Notes: a model not told the origin generated them from the sequence alone. Positions 17,473 to 25,453 are shown, counted from the first letter of the stretch. The stretch is DNA of 64,000 bases from Salinigranum salinum (GCF_009176545.1 NZ_VTOJ01000002.1:62001-126000); one strand, 5' to 3'. Numbers and translations: made by a program.

Positions 17473-17700
17473 ATGCGCCCGAAGACACTCGCCGTTGTCG
17501 GGAGCGTCCTCGTCGGGCTGGCAGCGTTCGCCTTCGTCGGCTTCGGCGTCACGCATCTGCTCGCACGGCGGGCCGCGATCGGGGCCACCTCGGAGGCGTC
17601 GCCGCTCATCGGGGCACCGGCGGGGGCGACGGCGGCGATCGTCAGCGGGCTGGTCACCTACTACGTGCTCTGGCGGCACTTCGGCGTGCGGGTGGCCTGA
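17473..17700 (+). CDS. Small two-helix membrane protein
   Basis: A 75-aa protein with two hydrophobic segments (about 6-30 and 47-66) separated by a loop rich in Ala/Ser/Gly. No family recognised. The ATG at 17473 is preceded by GAAACGTTCTC about 30 nt upstream. It is convergent with the TFB-like gene; function unknown. Confidence 0.6.
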   Translation: MRPKTLAVVGSVLVGLAAFAFVGFGVTHLLARRAAIGATSEASPLIGAPAGATAAIVSGLVTYYVLWRHFGVRVA

Positions 17701-17731
17701 TCGTCGCCGCTCGTCCCGACCTCCGACCCGG

Positions 17732-18040
17732 TCACCACTCCGGTGGATGGAACCCGGCGTCCCGGAGGAGATCCTTCCAGCGCGTCTGGATCGAGAGCCG
17801 TGCGACGTCCATCGTCTCGGCGACGCGCGACTGCGAGCGCTGCTCGCCGACGATGAGGCTCCCGGCGTAGAGGCTCGCGGCGGCGACGGCCGGCTTCGAC
17901 CGGTCGGCGTCGGGGACGTGCGAGAGGAAGAGGTCGACCGCGATGGAGCGCGCCTCCGAGCCGAGGTCGAGGCTGTCGGCCGCGCGGTTCATCCGCGCCA
18001 GCCACTCCTCGTTCTCCACACGGTCGCGTGCCCGGTACAT
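17732..18040 (-). CDS. Short TFIIB-like protein with a single cyclin repeat
   Basis: A 102-aa protein matching one TFB core repeat: ARSIAVDLFLSHVPDADRSK, AVAAASLYAGSLIVGEQRSQ, SRVAETMDVARLSIQTRWKD. The final helix resembles the DNA-recognition helix of the TFB second repeat. The zinc ribbon, B-finger and other cyclin repeat are absent. It could bind DNA or TBP without recruiting polymerase, acting as a modulator; this is inference. The ATG at 18038-18040 follows CGGTGGATAAAAACC (TTTTTATCC on the minus strand) by about 25-28 nt, so it is probably leaderless and not a fragment cut by chance. Confidence 0.8.
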   Translation of the reverse strand: MYRARDRVENEEWLARMNRAADSLDLGSEARSIAVDLFLSHVPDADRSKPAVAAASLYAGSLIVGEQRSQSRVAETMDVARLSIQTRWKDLLRDAGFHPPEW

Positions 18041-18129
18041 ACCTCGGCTTTCGACGTCGGTGGATAAAAACCGCGCGTCGGCTTCGAAGCGATGGGTTGA
18101 ATTCTCGCCCGGGTGTACGCGACAGACGC

Positions 18130-18213
18130 GCGTGGGTAGCCAAGCCAGGAAACGGCGCAGCGCTTAGGACGCTGTCTCATAGGAGTCCGCCGGTTCAAAT
18201 CCGGTCCCACGCA
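18130..18213 (+). tRNA. tRNA-Leu (anticodon TAG)
   Basis: An 84-nt class II tRNA. The acceptor stem is GCGTGGG (18130-18136) with CCCACGC (18206-18212) and discriminator A at 18213. The anticodon stem CAGCG/CGCTG (18158-18162, 18170-18174) encloses loop CTTAGGA with anticodon TAG at 18165-18167, reading CUA. A variable arm (TCTCATAGGAGTCC) and T-arm (GCCGGTTCAAATCCGGT) follow. No intron and no encoded CCA. Extra copies of its 3' end lie downstream. Confidence 0.92.
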
Positions 18214-18298
18214 TACCGTCTCGAACGCCAGTGAGAGACGTGTATGCGTTACGGGCGGATGTGCGGCCCAGAGAACGAGCGAAGCGAGTTCTCGTGGG

Positions 18299-18317
18299 TC
18301 AAATCCGGTCCCACGCA
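18299..18317 (+). repeat. Second copy of the tRNA-Leu 3' end
   Basis: Nineteen bases identical to the tRNA-Leu 3' end (18195-18213), about 104 nt downstream. It includes half the T-arm and the 3' acceptor strand. There is no matching 5' half, so it is not a tRNA. Such partial copies are typical of att sites left by integrases that use tRNA 3' ends. Confidence 0.75.
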
Positions 18318-18414
18318 CTCTCCTGCGAACGTCAGTGAGCAGTGAGCGTGCAACGTCCGGTTTGAACCCGACGAGTCGCGCGCAGCGAACGGAGTGAGCG
18401 AGCACGTCTCGGCC

Positions 18415-18437
18415 CGGTTCGAATCCGGTCCCACGCA
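18415..18437 (+). repeat. Third copy of the tRNA-Leu 3' end
   Basis: Matches 18191-18213 over 23 nt with one difference: the T-loop reads TTCGAAT instead of TTCAAAT. It contains the complete T-arm and the acceptor 3' strand. It is the farthest good copy downstream of the tRNA gene and may be an old attR-like site. Confidence 0.75.
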
Positions 18438-18766
18438 CTGAGACGGCTTCGGAGTTGACCGATTTTCTCCCCGATAGGACACTCCGAGATGGAAGACCTG
18501 CCGATACCGCTCTCACGCCGTCCCGCTCGGGTGTCCTGCAGTCGGGACACGAGTCCCGGATCGAACCCGACGCAGCCCGGCCCAGTGACTGTCCGTTTCA
18601 CTACCGGAACCCGCATACGAGGGAGTGAACGGGCGAAAATCGGATGAGGAACTGAGCGAGAGCAGTGATCACCAACTGCTGATTGTGGTGAGCAAGTGAG
18701 CGTCCCCGTCTCCGTGGTCTCCGCCTCGGATGACGTTCCGACCGGGTCCCTCGTGTTCGACGACCG

Positions 18767-19429
18767 TCACCCCTCGAACAGTCGTCGGACCTCGTCGGCG
18801 ACGCCGCGGTCGAGCGCGAGCAGGTACCGGTTGCCCGATTCGAGCCGCGTCCCGCCGGTGACGATCGCGGAGCGGGTCACGTCACCGACGAGGCGACCCC
18901 CGACGGGGAGCGAGATCTCCTCGACGCGCTTCCCGTCGACGGGGGCACCGTCGGCCACGGTAAAGACGGCGGCCTCGAACCCCGGTGGCAGTTCGACGAA
19001 CTGCTCGAACCCCTCCTCGAGGAGGGACGCGAGCACCAGTCGTGCGCCCGCGTGCTCCGGGTAGACCACGCCGTCGACGAACGTCTCGTTGGCCTCCCGC
19101 TCCGCCGCGGCCGCGCTGTCCGCGCGCGCCACCGTCCGGATCTCGGGGGCGATTTCGCGGGCCTGCGCACAGACGGCGACGTTCGTCGCGCCGTCGCCGG
19201 TGACGGCTGCGACGGCGTCGCTCCGCCCGACGGTCGCCTCCCGGAGGATCTCGGGACTGGTGGCGTCCCCCTCGACCACCATCGACACGTGGCTCTCGCT
19301 CACCGCCCGGCACCGGGTTCCGTCGCGCTCGACGACTATGGGCGTGTGTCCGTACTCCTGCAGGAGGTCGGCGACCCGAAATCCGACTCGGCCACCCCCC
19401 GCGACGACGACCCGTGAGTCGAGAGACAT
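18767..19429 (-). CDS. TrkA-type protein (RCK_N plus RCK_C)
   Basis: A 220-aa cytosolic regulatory subunit of potassium channels or transporters. The RCK_N Rossmann domain has the nucleotide-binding AGGGRVGFRVADLL (residues ~9-22) and the ribose-binding acidic VVERDGTRC. The C-terminal RCK_C (about 140-215) has GFEAAVFTVADGAPVDGKRV and LVGDVTRSAIVTGG. RCK_C domains of some bacterial relatives bind c-di-AMP. This gene is divergent from dacZ, the c-di-AMP synthase, with 114 nt between, so it is a candidate effector; that link is inference. The ATG at 19429 was preferred over 19453 because homology begins there. Confidence 0.85.
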   Translation of the reverse strand: MSLDSRVVVAGGGRVGFRVADLLQEYGHTPIVVERDGTRCRAVSESHVSMVVEGDATSPEILREATVGRSDAVAAVTGDGATNVAVCAQAREIAPEIRTVARADSAAAAEREANETFVDGVVYPEHAGARLVLASLLEEGFEQFVELPPGFEAAVFTVADGAPVDGKRVEEISLPVGGRLVGDVTRSAIVTGGTRLESGNRYLLALDRGVADEVRRLFEG

Positions 19430-19543
19430 GTCTGGTGTGTTGACGTGGCACACGAATAGAGGTTCGGGAAGCCCTCGAACCGCACGACGAGCGCACGACG
19501 ATGACGTAAACCCTTATCCCGGAGGGGGTCGAGATACGGAGCA

Positions 19544-20359
19544 ATGGCGACGCTCTCGGACCTCCTCGACTACCTCATCACTGACGTTGACGGCGTGTTC
19601 CTCTTCTCGCCGAGCAGTTCGTTCTACGAGCAGGTCGCTGACACCGACGCGCCGACGGAAGTGGTCGTCGTCGCGCCACAGAACGCGGTCGAGGCGGAGT
19701 CGTACGTCGAACTCCCCCTGGAGTTCGAGAACGTCCGCGACAGGATCCGCTTCGGCATCGAGGGAGCCATGGACCGCGAACTCGTCGCCGAGGGCGACGA
19801 CCTGGCCTGTTCGGTCGCCGTCTTCGACGGAGGGCCGGACTCGGTCGTTCGGGTCCGGGTCGACGAGTCGATGCGGTCGGGGTTGTACGACCTGTTCACG
19901 CACTCGCGGGCCGAACCAGGTGTCATCCGCGACGTGTTCGAGGTCGCGATCGAGCTCGGCAAGAAGGGTCAGAAGGGCAAGCCCGTCGGCGCGCTGTTCG
20001 TCGTCGGCGACGCGGGCAAGGTGATGAACAAGTCGCGCCCGCTGTCGTACAACCCCTTCGAGAAGTCACACGTCCACGTCGGCGACCCCATCGTGAACGT
20101 GATGCTGAAGGAGTTCTCCCGGCTGGACGGCGCGTTCATCATCTCCGACTCGGGCAAGATCGTCTCCGCCTACCGCTATCTCGAGCCGTCTGCCGAGGGT
20201 GTGGACATCCCGAAGGGGCTCGGCGCTCGGCACATGGCGGGCGGCGCGATCACGCGCGACACGAACGCGACGGCGATCGTCCTCTCGGAATCCGACGGCC
20301 TCGTCCGGGCGTTCAAGGGCGGCCGACTCATCCTGGAGATCGATCCGGAGGATTACTGA
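19544..20359 (+). CDS. dacZ: Diadenylate cyclase DacZ
   Basis: A 271-aa enzyme that condenses two ATP into the second messenger c-di-AMP, which in haloarchaea controls osmotic homeostasis. The N-terminal ~120 residues are the archaeal DacZ domain. The DAC catalytic domain follows, with DGAFIISDSGKI (Asp195) and GLGARHMAGGAITRDT (Arg229, His230), equivalent to the bacterial DGA and RHR motifs. ACCCTTATCC (19510-19517) lies 28 nt before the ATG. Two bases separate its stop from the next gene, an MscS-like channel, so the two form an operon. Confidence 0.93.
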   Translation: MATLSDLLDYLITDVDGVFLFSPSSSFYEQVADTDAPTEVVVVAPQNAVEAESYVELPLEFENVRDRIRFGIEGAMDRELVAEGDDLACSVAVFDGGPDSVVRVRVDESMRSGLYDLFTHSRAEPGVIRDVFEVAIELGKKGQKGKPVGALFVVGDAGKVMNKSRPLSYNPFEKSHVHVGDPIVNVMLKEFSRLDGAFIISDSGKIVSAYRYLEPSAEGVDIPKGLGARHMAGGAITRDTNATAIVLSESDGLVRAFKGGRLILEIDPEDY

Positions 20360-20361
20360 CG

Positions 20362-21135
20362 ATGCAGACGGCGAGGGAGCTGCTCGACGCCGTGCCGACA
20401 CGGATCTGGATCGCGCTCGGAATCGTTGTCTTCGGCGTCGTCCTTGGCTATCTGGCGAGCGTACTCCTCAGACGGGTCCTCGAACGGCTCGGGGTCCCGA
20501 ACGCGATCGAAGGCACCTCGTTCGAGCGAACCGCGCGCGACTTCGGGAGCTCGACGGTCGTCATTCTCTCGCGGCTGACGCGCTACTTCGTCATCGGCCT
20601 CGCGGTCCTCGTGGCGCTGTCGGTCCTCGGCATCGACTACGTCGACCAGCTCGGGAGCGCGATCGCCGCCCTCTTCCCACAGGTGTTCGCCGCCACGATC
20701 ATCATCATCGTGGGACTCGTCGTCGCCGACAAGGTCGAACTGTTCGTCGCCGAACAGCTCCGTGGCGTCAAGCTCGAACGAGTCGATGTCGTCCCGCTGG
20801 GAGCGAAGTACAGCGTCCTGTACCTGGCGACGCTCATCGCGCTGTCGCAGGTCGGCGTCGCCACCGATGCGCTCGTCGTGTCGCTCGCCGCGTACTTCTT
20901 CGCGCTCGTCGTGCTCACGGTCGTCGCCTTCAAACAGATGCTCGCGTCGGGAGCGGCGGGGATCTACCTCCTCCTCAACCAGCCGTACGGGATCGGTGAC
21001 GAGATCAGAGTCGGCGACGCTCACGGAATCGTTTCTGAGATGGACCTGTTCGTCACTCACATCGAGTCCGACGAGGAGGAACTCATCCTCCCGAACGACA
21101 AGGTATTCGAACGCGGCGTCGCCCGGGTCAGGTGA
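20362..21135 (+). CDS. MscS-like mechanosensitive channel protein
   Basis: A 257-aa membrane protein in operon with dacZ. It has an N-terminal helix (IWIALGIVVFGVVLGYLASVLL) and four further helices up to residue ~205, and then a short cytosolic beta domain (QPYGIGDEIRVGDAHGIVSEMD..THIESDEEELILPNDKVF) typical of the MscS upper beta domain. The usual large MscS cage domain after it is missing, so it is a short form. The protein is probably an osmotic relief channel or sensor. Association with a diadenylate cyclase supports a joint role in osmoadaptation. Confidence 0.85.
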   Translation: MQTARELLDAVPTRIWIALGIVVFGVVLGYLASVLLRRVLERLGVPNAIEGTSFERTARDFGSSTVVILSRLTRYFVIGLAVLVALSVLGIDYVDQLGSAIAALFPQVFAATIIIIVGLVVADKVELFVAEQLRGVKLERVDVVPLGAKYSVLYLATLIALSQVGVATDALVVSLAAYFFALVVLTVVAFKQMLASGAAGIYLLLNQPYGIGDEIRVGDAHGIVSEMDLFVTHIESDEEELILPNDKVFERGVARVR

Positions 21136-21139
21136 CTGC

Positions 21140-21314
21140 ACGGCTCGAAAGGGCGCCACGTCATTCGTTTTATGCCCCATTAATTCCGCTCCGTCCGTCT
21201 TCACGCTCTCATAATGCGCACAATACTACGAGCAATAAATACACGAAATAATTACTTTCAGGTTAATGCTATATTTTTCACAGTTTCAGCCGTGATAGTT
21301 AGCGAGATGAACTT
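21140..21314. other. A/T-rich intergenic island
   Basis: A distinctly A/T-rich stretch in a GC-rich genome. It contains several TATA-like boxes (TTTTATG near 21168; ATAAATACACGAAATAATTA; GCTATATTTTTC at 21268-21279) and stops in all frames. The box at 21270-21276 is the likely promoter for the gene that follows. The composition hints at foreign DNA or a complex promoter. Confidence 0.5.
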
Positions 21315-21365
21315 ATGTACTACCCCCCGAACGGTGAAAGTGACGACCCCGTCGCAAGGGGTCGC

Positions 21366-21421
21366 CTGGCACGCGAACCAAAAACCATGTCCGAATCTTC
21401 GAACTCTCTGGCACGCGAACC
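21366..21421 (+). repeat. Pair of 14-nt direct repeats at the gene start
   Basis: CTGGCACGCGAACC occurs at 21366-21379 and 21408-21421, 42 nt apart, bracketing the ATG at 21387. The core CGCCTGGCACGC (21363-21374) recurs downstream of the gene at 22142 and 22208. Possible operator sites or short duplications. Confidence 0.55.
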
Positions 21422-22127
21422 GACGCGGACGATCCACAGCACCGACACCACGACTGACGTACCCACCCCCGACGAGGCGGCCGAGACCCTGCTCCGGGCG
21501 TTCTACGCACAGGACGAACGCGACGCTCACCTCCGTGCGGGCGACGCCACTGCCGCCGCTCGTGCGGCGGACATGGCCCGTGACCTGATGGGTACGGCGT
21601 TCGTCGCCGAGTTTCCCCACGTCCCGGAGTCGATGGCCCACCTCGCGGGCGTTCGCTTCGTCGAAGCGCTCTTCATCCAGGACGAGATCGAGAACCGCGA
21701 GGCGCTCGCCTCGGCGGTCGACGAACACGGGCTCGACGCGACGCTGTTCCTCACGGACACTGCGGTCCGCGACGGACCACTCCTCGCCGACCCGCGCTGG
21801 GACCTGGTCGAAGCGTACCTCCGGGACGTCTGCGACCACGTCGACATCGACCACGACTACGCGGCCGCACAGACGCGGTTCTGGAAACTCCACGGTCAGC
21901 AGATGAACTGGATGGACGCCGCCGCGACCGCCCACCGCATCAAGGTCGAAGCGATGCTCGACGGTGTCGACGCGGCACCGAGAGATATCGCCCGACTCGC
22001 GGACTACTTCGTCGCCGGCGTCGCCGGTCACGACCAGTGGGGCGACGACGAGACCGACGCCGTCGACAGCGTCGCCGACCTCGTCACCACGTACTACGAC
22101 GAACTGTTCACGCTCCGCTCCGCCTGA
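21387..22127 (+). CDS. Unrecognised helical protein flanked by short repeats
   Basis: A 246-aa protein with a Ser/Thr-rich N-terminus and then mostly predicted helices: EAAETLLRAFYAQDERDAHL, MARDLMGTAFVAEFPHVPES, MAHLAGVRFVEALFIQDEIE, and a His/Asp-rich segment (DHVDIDHDYAAAQTRFWKLHGQ). No membrane segment and no motif I can assign. An in-frame ATG at 21315 would add 24 residues; the A/T box at 21270-21276 fits a short leader there, so the start is uncertain. CTGGCACGCGAACC occurs twice around the start, and CGCCTGGCACGC reappears just after the gene. Confidence 0.6.
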   Translation: MSESSNSLAREPTRTIHSTDTTTDVPTPDEAAETLLRAFYAQDERDAHLRAGDATAAARAADMARDLMGTAFVAEFPHVPESMAHLAGVRFVEALFIQDEIENREALASAVDEHGLDATLFLTDTAVRDGPLLADPRWDLVEAYLRDVCDHVDIDHDYAAAQTRFWKLHGQQMNWMDAAATAHRIKVEAMLDGVDAAPRDIARLADYFVAGVAGHDQWGDDETDAVDSVADLVTTYYDELFTLRSA

Positions 22128-22139
22128 ACCGAGCGCCGT

Positions 22140-22238
22140 CCCGCCTGGCACGCACGGGACATCACCGCCGCTGACACCCCACGACGCGCACGAGACCCAC
22201 ACCGCCCCGCCTGGCACGCACGGGACATCACCGCCGCT
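22140..22238 (+). repeat. Two exact 33-nt direct repeats, 66 nt apart
   Basis: Copies at 22140-22172 and 22206-22238 are identical over 33 nt, starting CCCGCCTGGCACGCACGGGA. Each contains the CGCCTGGCACGC core found upstream of the preceding gene at 21363. They lie in the intergenic space before the histidine kinase gene, which has its own promoter at 22391. Confidence 0.7.
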
Positions 22239-22428
22239 CTCACTGGCGAATCGGAATCGACAGGACCGATACGCACGAGCGCAGCGGCCGAATCAGACAC
22301 GCGACAGACACACGATAGGCACTGACATCGATCCTCCGCCGAGTGTCGGTTCTCGCTGACGTTCACGCTCTCACGCGTGTAGGGGACGGGTTAATACCAC
22401 CCCGGAGTGTATGGAACGTACGCACCTG

Positions 22429-23490
22429 ATGTCTACTCCGCCTCCGTCGGTGTACGTAGAAGCGTTCTACAACGCTGATACACCGATGCTCCTCTACGAT
22501 CTGAACTTCATCATCAACGACGTGAACCGAGCGGGAGAGGTGTTCACCGGCTACGCCCGTGACGAGCTGGTCGGCGAGCCGGTGTCGATCATCGCCGGCG
22601 ACACGGAGACCGTCGACGACATCATCGAGACGCTGGTCCGTGGCGAACCGTGGCGGGGGGACTTCGCACTGCAGACGAAGTTCGGCACGCGCGTCTACGG
22701 TCGGGGGTCGACCGCGCCGATCGTCGTCGACGGGAAGACGAAAGGGTACGTCGCGGTGTTCGTCGACACGACGAAACAGCAGCGGTACGCGAGCACCTCG
22801 CGCGTATTGAGTCGACTCCTGCGCCACGACCTCCGGAACGAACTCAATCTGATGTACGGATACATCGATCGGGCCGCCACGAAGACGGACGATCCCGACG
22901 CGCTCGCGTCCCTCCGGAAGGCCCGCCAACAGGTCGAACAGATCGTCGGGCGGTCGGACCAGGTCCGCGACCTTCGCGACCTCCTCGAACAGTCGTACGA
23001 CGCCGAGAGCCGCCCCGTCCGGCTCGCGGAGGTGCTCGAGGAGCGAGTCGTCGCGGCCCGGAAACAGTTCCCCGAGGCCGACATCTCGCTCGGACAGATC
23101 CCCGGTGTCCGCGTCTACGCCGACGACCTCCTCTCGGCCGCCTTCGACGCGCTCATCGAGAACGCCGTCGTCCACAACGACAAGGAGGTACCGGAGGTCG
23201 AAGTCGACGTGCTGGACCGACAGACGGACGTCGTCGTCCGCGTCCGAGACAACGGGCCCGGTGTCCCGCTGGAGCAAGAAGACCTCATCTTCGGCCGCGA
23301 AGACGTCGACGTGGTCCACCACGGGACCGGTCTCGGGCTGTTCCTAGTCGACAGCATCGTCAGCAACTACGACGGAACCGCGTGGGTCGAGGAGAACGAA
23401 CCCGAGGGGGCGACGTTCGCCATCCGCCTCCAGCACGCCTCGGACACGGCGGTCGGCGAGAACGTCTCAGAGCCGATCCGCGAGGACTGA
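22429..23490 (+). CDS. PAS-domain sensor histidine kinase
   Basis: A 353-aa cytosolic sensor kinase without membrane segments. An N-terminal PAS domain (about 10-125; YDLNFIINDVNRAGEVFTGY, then DELVGEP) is followed by the phosphoacceptor helix LSRLLRHDLRNELNLMYGYI, whose His lies in RHDLRNEL. The ATPase domain has IENAVVHND (N box), DNGPGVP (G1) and GTGLGLFLVDSI (G2). The signal is unknown, and no response regulator is adjacent. An ATG at 22411 exists, but TTAATACC (22391-22398) puts the start of transcription near 22420, favouring the ATG at 22429. Confidence 0.87.
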   Translation: MSTPPPSVYVEAFYNADTPMLLYDLNFIINDVNRAGEVFTGYARDELVGEPVSIIAGDTETVDDIIETLVRGEPWRGDFALQTKFGTRVYGRGSTAPIVVDGKTKGYVAVFVDTTKQQRYASTSRVLSRLLRHDLRNELNLMYGYIDRAATKTDDPDALASLRKARQQVEQIVGRSDQVRDLRDLLEQSYDAESRPVRLAEVLEERVVAARKQFPEADISLGQIPGVRVYADDLLSAAFDALIENAVVHNDKEVPEVEVDVLDRQTDVVVRVRDNGPGVPLEQEDLIFGREDVDVVHHGTGLGLFLVDSIVSNYDGTAWVEENEPEGATFAIRLQHASDTAVGENVSEPIRED

Positions 23491-23529
23491 GACGGACAAC
23501 GAAGCGGACTGGTCGACCCTGTCGCTGGG

Positions 23530-24177
23530 TTACTCCTCGTCGACTCCTCCCGTGTCGGCGTCGGCCGCCCCGGTTCCGTCGTCCACTGTCGACACCGGCG
23601 TCGCCGGGACGCCCGCCACGGTCGCACCCGGGGGAACGTCCCCCGCGACGAGCGAGTTCGCCGCCACCTGCGCGCCCGCCCCGATCCGAACGCCGGGGAG
23701 CACGACCGCTCCGGCGCCGATCATCGCCCGTTCACCCACGTGGACCTCGCCCGTCCGGTACTCCTCCTGGAGGAACTCGTGACAGAGCAGGGTGGCGTCG
23801 TAGCCGATGATGGCGTGGTCGTCGACCGTGATGAGTTCGGGCCAGAAGACGTCCGGCGTCGACTCCAGCCCCCACGCCACTCCCTCGCCGACGGTCATGC
23901 CGAGCGCGCGGAACAGGCGGTTCTTCAGCCGGAGGCTCGGGGAGACCCGCGCGAGGAGGACGACGGCGTAGTTGCGCGACACCGTCAGCGGCGACTTCGC
24001 GTCCGTCCACTGCATCAGCGAGTTGCTCCGTCCCCGCGTCGGATGGCGGGTGAGGCGATCGTGGCGACGGTCGTCGGTCCCCGACGCGTCCGTCTCGCCG
24101 TCGTCTTGCCCGTCGTCCGAGCCTCCCTCGTCGTCCGCGGCGTCCCCGTCGTCCGCACCGTCGTGCGTGTCTGTCAC
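23530..24177 (-). CDS. Left-handed beta-helix acyltransferase (hexapeptide repeat)
   Basis: A 215-aa protein of the maltose/galactoside O-acetyltransferase-like superfamily. An acidic disordered N-terminus (about 1-45) and a helical segment (NYAVVLLARVSPSLRLKNRL) precede hexapeptide turns: ELITVDDHAIIGYDATLLCH, GEVHVGERAMIGAGAVVLPG, VRIGAGAQVAANSLVAGDVP and GATVAGVPA. The acceptor is unknown. The GTG at 24177 is chosen as start because GTTTTACTC on the minus strand (24199-24207) is centred 26 nt upstream; the longer frame would include its own promoter. Confidence 0.85.
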   Translation of the reverse strand: MTDTHDGADDGDAADDEGGSDDGQDDGETDASGTDDRRHDRLTRHPTRGRSNSLMQWTDAKSPLTVSRNYAVVLLARVSPSLRLKNRLFRALGMTVGEGVAWGLESTPDVFWPELITVDDHAIIGYDATLLCHEFLQEEYRTGEVHVGERAMIGAGAVVLPGVRIGAGAQVAANSLVAGDVPPGATVAGVPATPVSTVDDGTGAADADTGGVDEE

Positions 24178-24309
24178 GACACGGGCTTCGACGGGGGTGA
24201 GTAAAACCCTCTCGCGTGACCGCCAGAGAGCGACGCCCGTCGGTTCGAGCGTCACCGGGAGCGTCAGTCGCACGTCGTCGAGAGCCTCAGCCGAGCGTCG
24301 TCGCGAGCG

Positions 24310-25329
24310 TCAGTCGAGGACCGCCGAGAGCGGGCGGCGCGAGGAGTGACCCCGTTCGGGGTCGGCGTGTCCGAGCCGGAACAGGTGCTGGACGACCTTG
24401 CCTCCGCCGCCGGCGGTGTCGTCGGTGTCGCCGGTTTCGATCCCGAGCGCGTCGGTCAGTTCCGCGCGCAGGTCCGGGAGTTCGAGCACCTGACTCATCG
24501 GGTGGACCGAGAGCCCCTCGACCGTCGCGAGCAGTGCCAGTCGTTCGAAGGTCTGCCCGACCCGGACCTGTGCGCTCCGCGTGTCCAGTTCGCTCCCGAG
24601 GACGACCACGACCGGCGCGCCCTCGACGAGGACGGAGTCCGTCGCCGCCTGCCGGTCACCGAGGTCGAGGTGGGTCACCGCCAGCTGCCCGAGCTTCGCC
24701 TTCAGCCACGACGTCGCGAGCGCCCCGTTCCCGATCCACTCGCCGAGCTCCCTCCGGTACGCGGGGTCTTCGAACTGCCGGCGGTCCGCGCGCGTCACGA
24801 GTTCGCCGAGCCTCGCCTTCGTCTCCTCGCCCTCGACGAACTCGATCCAGAGGTCCGGGTCGGCGACCGCCCGCTCGAGCTCCGCGAGGGTGGACGCCGA
24901 CACGGAGCCGTAGTATGGTCCGTGGTTCGTCGACCGCTCGGTGAGCGCCTCGAACAGTCCCCCGCGCAGGGGCGACCGCGACCCGCCGGGCGAGAGGACG
25001 ACGCGCGCGACGCCGGGTCCGTCCTCGGCGGCGACGTACGTCACGTCGTGTTCGAAGCCGAACTCCTCGGCGGCGACGAGGAGGTTCTCCAGCGCACAGC
25101 CGACGCTGATGTACAGCTCGCGGCGGTCGGAGTCGGCCACGGGGAGCCACCGATCCTCGTCGACGGCGACGTCGACGCCGCCGTTCTCGATCGAGAACCG
25201 CCACGGCTGGGTGTTGTGGCTGGACGGTGCGAGGATCGCGTACTGGAGGAGAAACCGGAGCTGTGCGTCGAGCGGGCCGTCGTCGGGGAACGCCTCCCTA
25301 GAGACGGTCCACGGGTCCGAATCGTCCAT
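24310..25329 (-). CDS. Nitroreductase-superfamily FMN oxidoreductase (Acg type)
   Basis: A 339-aa flavoprotein-like protein. LRFLLQYAILAPSSHNTQPW (residues ~25-44) is the classic FMN-phosphate segment of nitroreductases. The domain is duplicated as in Acg-type proteins: the second half has FERLALLATVEGLSVHPMSQ and the terminal RLGHADPERGHSSRRPL. Substrate unknown; such proteins reduce quinones or nitro compounds or sequester FMN. ATG at 25329 with ACGTTCTTGCC about 25 nt upstream. Confidence 0.85.
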   Translation of the reverse strand: MDDSDPWTVSREAFPDDGPLDAQLRFLLQYAILAPSSHNTQPWRFSIENGGVDVAVDEDRWLPVADSDRRELYISVGCALENLLVAAEEFGFEHDVTYVAAEDGPGVARVVLSPGGSRSPLRGGLFEALTERSTNHGPYYGSVSASTLAELERAVADPDLWIEFVEGEETKARLGELVTRADRRQFEDPAYRRELGEWIGNGALATSWLKAKLGQLAVTHLDLGDRQAATDSVLVEGAPVVVVLGSELDTRSAQVRVGQTFERLALLATVEGLSVHPMSQVLELPDLRAELTDALGIETGDTDDTAGGGGKVVQHLFRLGHADPERGHSSRRPLSAVLD

Positions 25330-25453
25330 ATTCGTCGGTCGACACGAGACGGCAAGAACGTTGTGCGGGGGGCTCGGAGAACGGCGCCGGCGAGCGGTCG
25401 ATCCGATGGACCGAGCCGACCGTCCCGACGAGTGTCGGGCAGATCCGTCGGCG

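Larger units (their letters stand above)
18214..18766. other. Non-coding tract after tRNA-Leu with tRNA-tail remnants
   Basis: There are 553 nt without a real gene. Besides the two clear tRNA-tail copies there are weaker T-arm-like pieces (CCGGTTTGAACCCGAC near 18357-18372; CCCGGATCGAACCCGACGCA near 18555-18574). Short palindromes of the GAGCGAAGCGAG type and an inverted repeat TCACCA/TGGTGA (18669-18691) are also present. Reverse-strand open frames here are translations of tRNA tails and are not genes. Confidence 0.6.

Noticed and set aside
17989..18616. Minus-strand frames with GPDLNRR / WDRIRTGP-like peptides
   Set aside because: These are translations of tRNA tails and their copies, a well-known false protein type.
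18669..18691. TCACCA/TGGTGA inverted repeat considered as a terminator
   Set aside because: It has a long unpaired loop and no T-run, and it does not directly follow a gene end on either strand.
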